Origin: Inediibacterium massiliense
Lineage (GTDB): Bacteria > Bacillota > Clostridia > Peptostreptococcales > Thermotaleaceae
Length of the DNA stretch: 64,000 bases
Direction of reading: 5' to 3'
Assembly (NCBI RefSeq): GCF_001282725.1
Contig: NZ_LN876586.1
Span: 459,009 to 523,008, forward strand
This document shows positions 63,368-64,000 of this stretch, piece after piece. The position numbers were made by a program, and so were the translations under genes. The notes under the pieces are model-generated. The model did no database searches, was not told where the DNA came from, and saw only the letters and a list, made by a program, of their open reading frames with translations. The first letter of the stretch is position 1. Each line of letters opens with the position of its first letter.

Positions 63368-63864
63368 TGAGGGATCATATGCATATAGAAGGCTTGATGG
63401 ATATATTGATAGAAACTTCAGTCAAAAAAGAAAGTGCTTTACGAGAATTACTAGATTTAACTATTGCTCAAGAGACATTGATCAAACAAGGGTCAATAGA
63501 AGAAGTCTTAGAAAAGATAGAACAAAAGCAAAATAAAATCCATCAAATCCAGAAAATAGATATCACTTTTTTGAGTAGCTACCATCAAATGAAAGAGATA
63601 TTACAGGTAGAGTCTCTAGAGGAAATAGATGTCAGTAAGTATCCTACTTTAAAAAATTTAAAAAGAATTATAAAGGATATTACTGATCTTCTTAAAAAGA
63701 TAGACGAATTAGATAAAAGAAATGTAGATCAGATGCAAAATGATTTTAAGCAATTAAAAGAAGAAATGAAAAAGTTAAAAGCAAAGCAACAAGGTTCAAA
63801 AATTGCTTCTACTTATGGAAATACATATGGACAAGTACAAGGTGTTTTTATTGATCATAAATAA
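63367..63864 (+). CDS. FlgN/FliT-like flagellar chaperone
   Basis: 165 helical residues. The heptad-rich body and the C-terminal STYGNTYGQVQGVFIDHK tail resemble the FlgN at 49.4 kb and clostridial FlgN-like proteins. Its position after fliS is that of FliT. It likely acts as an export chaperone, perhaps for FliD. ATG 63367 overlaps the fliS stop codon; ATG 63379 is an alternative. Confidence 0.75.
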   Translation: MRDHMHIEGLMDILIETSVKKESALRELLDLTIAQETLIKQGSIEEVLEKIEQKQNKIHQIQKIDITFLSSYHQMKEILQVESLEEIDVSKYPTLKNLKRIIKDITDLLKKIDELDKRNVDQMQNDFKQLKEEMKKLKAKQQGSKIASTYGNTYGQVQGVFIDHK

Positions 63865-64000
63865 GATAATAACAAATGCCACAGATATAGTGAGAATTAA
63901 CAAAAGCATATGAGACTTTTAGACTACCAATAGATCGTTTAGGAAACGTCATTTTTAATACTTGAAATTTGAAAATATGGATGGTAGAATGTAAACATAA

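Overview
The window is low-GC, AT-rich DNA from an anaerobic, motile, spore-forming member of the Clostridia. The evidence is a clostridial flagellar locus with FliW/CsrA, a YyaC sporulation protein, HgdB/HgdC-type iron-sulfur enzymes with ASKHA activases, a PyrR attenuator, a SAM-I riboswitch before metK, and selenium use (a UGA-containing HesB-like gene and a DUF3343 protein). No rRNA, tRNA or CRISPR array was seen. Species cannot be named from the sequence alone.

Layout. 1-1.9 kb: 3' part of a BREX PglX DNA methyltransferase cut by the window edge. 2-13.3 kb: ordinary chromosomal genes (secreted amidase-like protein, siroheme/4Fe-4S protein, two chemoreceptors, a double-cubane reductase with activase and DUF3343 protein, GntR regulator, FAD oxidoreductase). 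13.4-35.9 kb: a CsoR/CstR-like operator drives a HesB-like selenoprotein, a membrane 4Fe-4S protein and a glutaredoxin. This operon is split by a ~21.3-kb Tn554-like element with three tyrosine recombinases and a TnpC-like protein. The element carries a GHKL ATPase, a type II CBASS operon (CD-NTase, Cap2, Cap3, 2TM-SAVED), a pentapeptide-repeat ion channel, a TPR-like membrane protein, a zincin and a GTPase. At its right end it carries an intact, diverged copy of the very gene it interrupts, with its own promoter and operator. 36-48.6 kb: split activase operon, pyrBI, yyaC, ttcA-like gene, metK, recD2, comF. 48.6-63.9 kb: late flagellar genes (yvyF, flgM, flgN, flgK, flgL, fliW, csrA, two flagellins, a second csrA, yjfB, flaG, fliD, fliS, a FlgN-like protein).

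Three signals stand out. (1) The self-compensating transposon described above. (2) A family of ~185-270-bp palindromic elements sharing the loop AACTCGCTATGCTCAAACA; four copies are bracketed by a direct duplication (23-37 bp) of the local hairpin or terminator. An AAA ATPase gene at 59-60.4 kb is bracketed the same way by a ~70-bp repeat. (3) Two structured RNAs after the first flagellin gene and after the second csrA gene. They present GGA in hairpin loops, as in CsrA-binding sites, and one GGA hairpin overlaps the base of the terminator stem. This suggests a CsrA sponge or CsrA-controlled attenuator.
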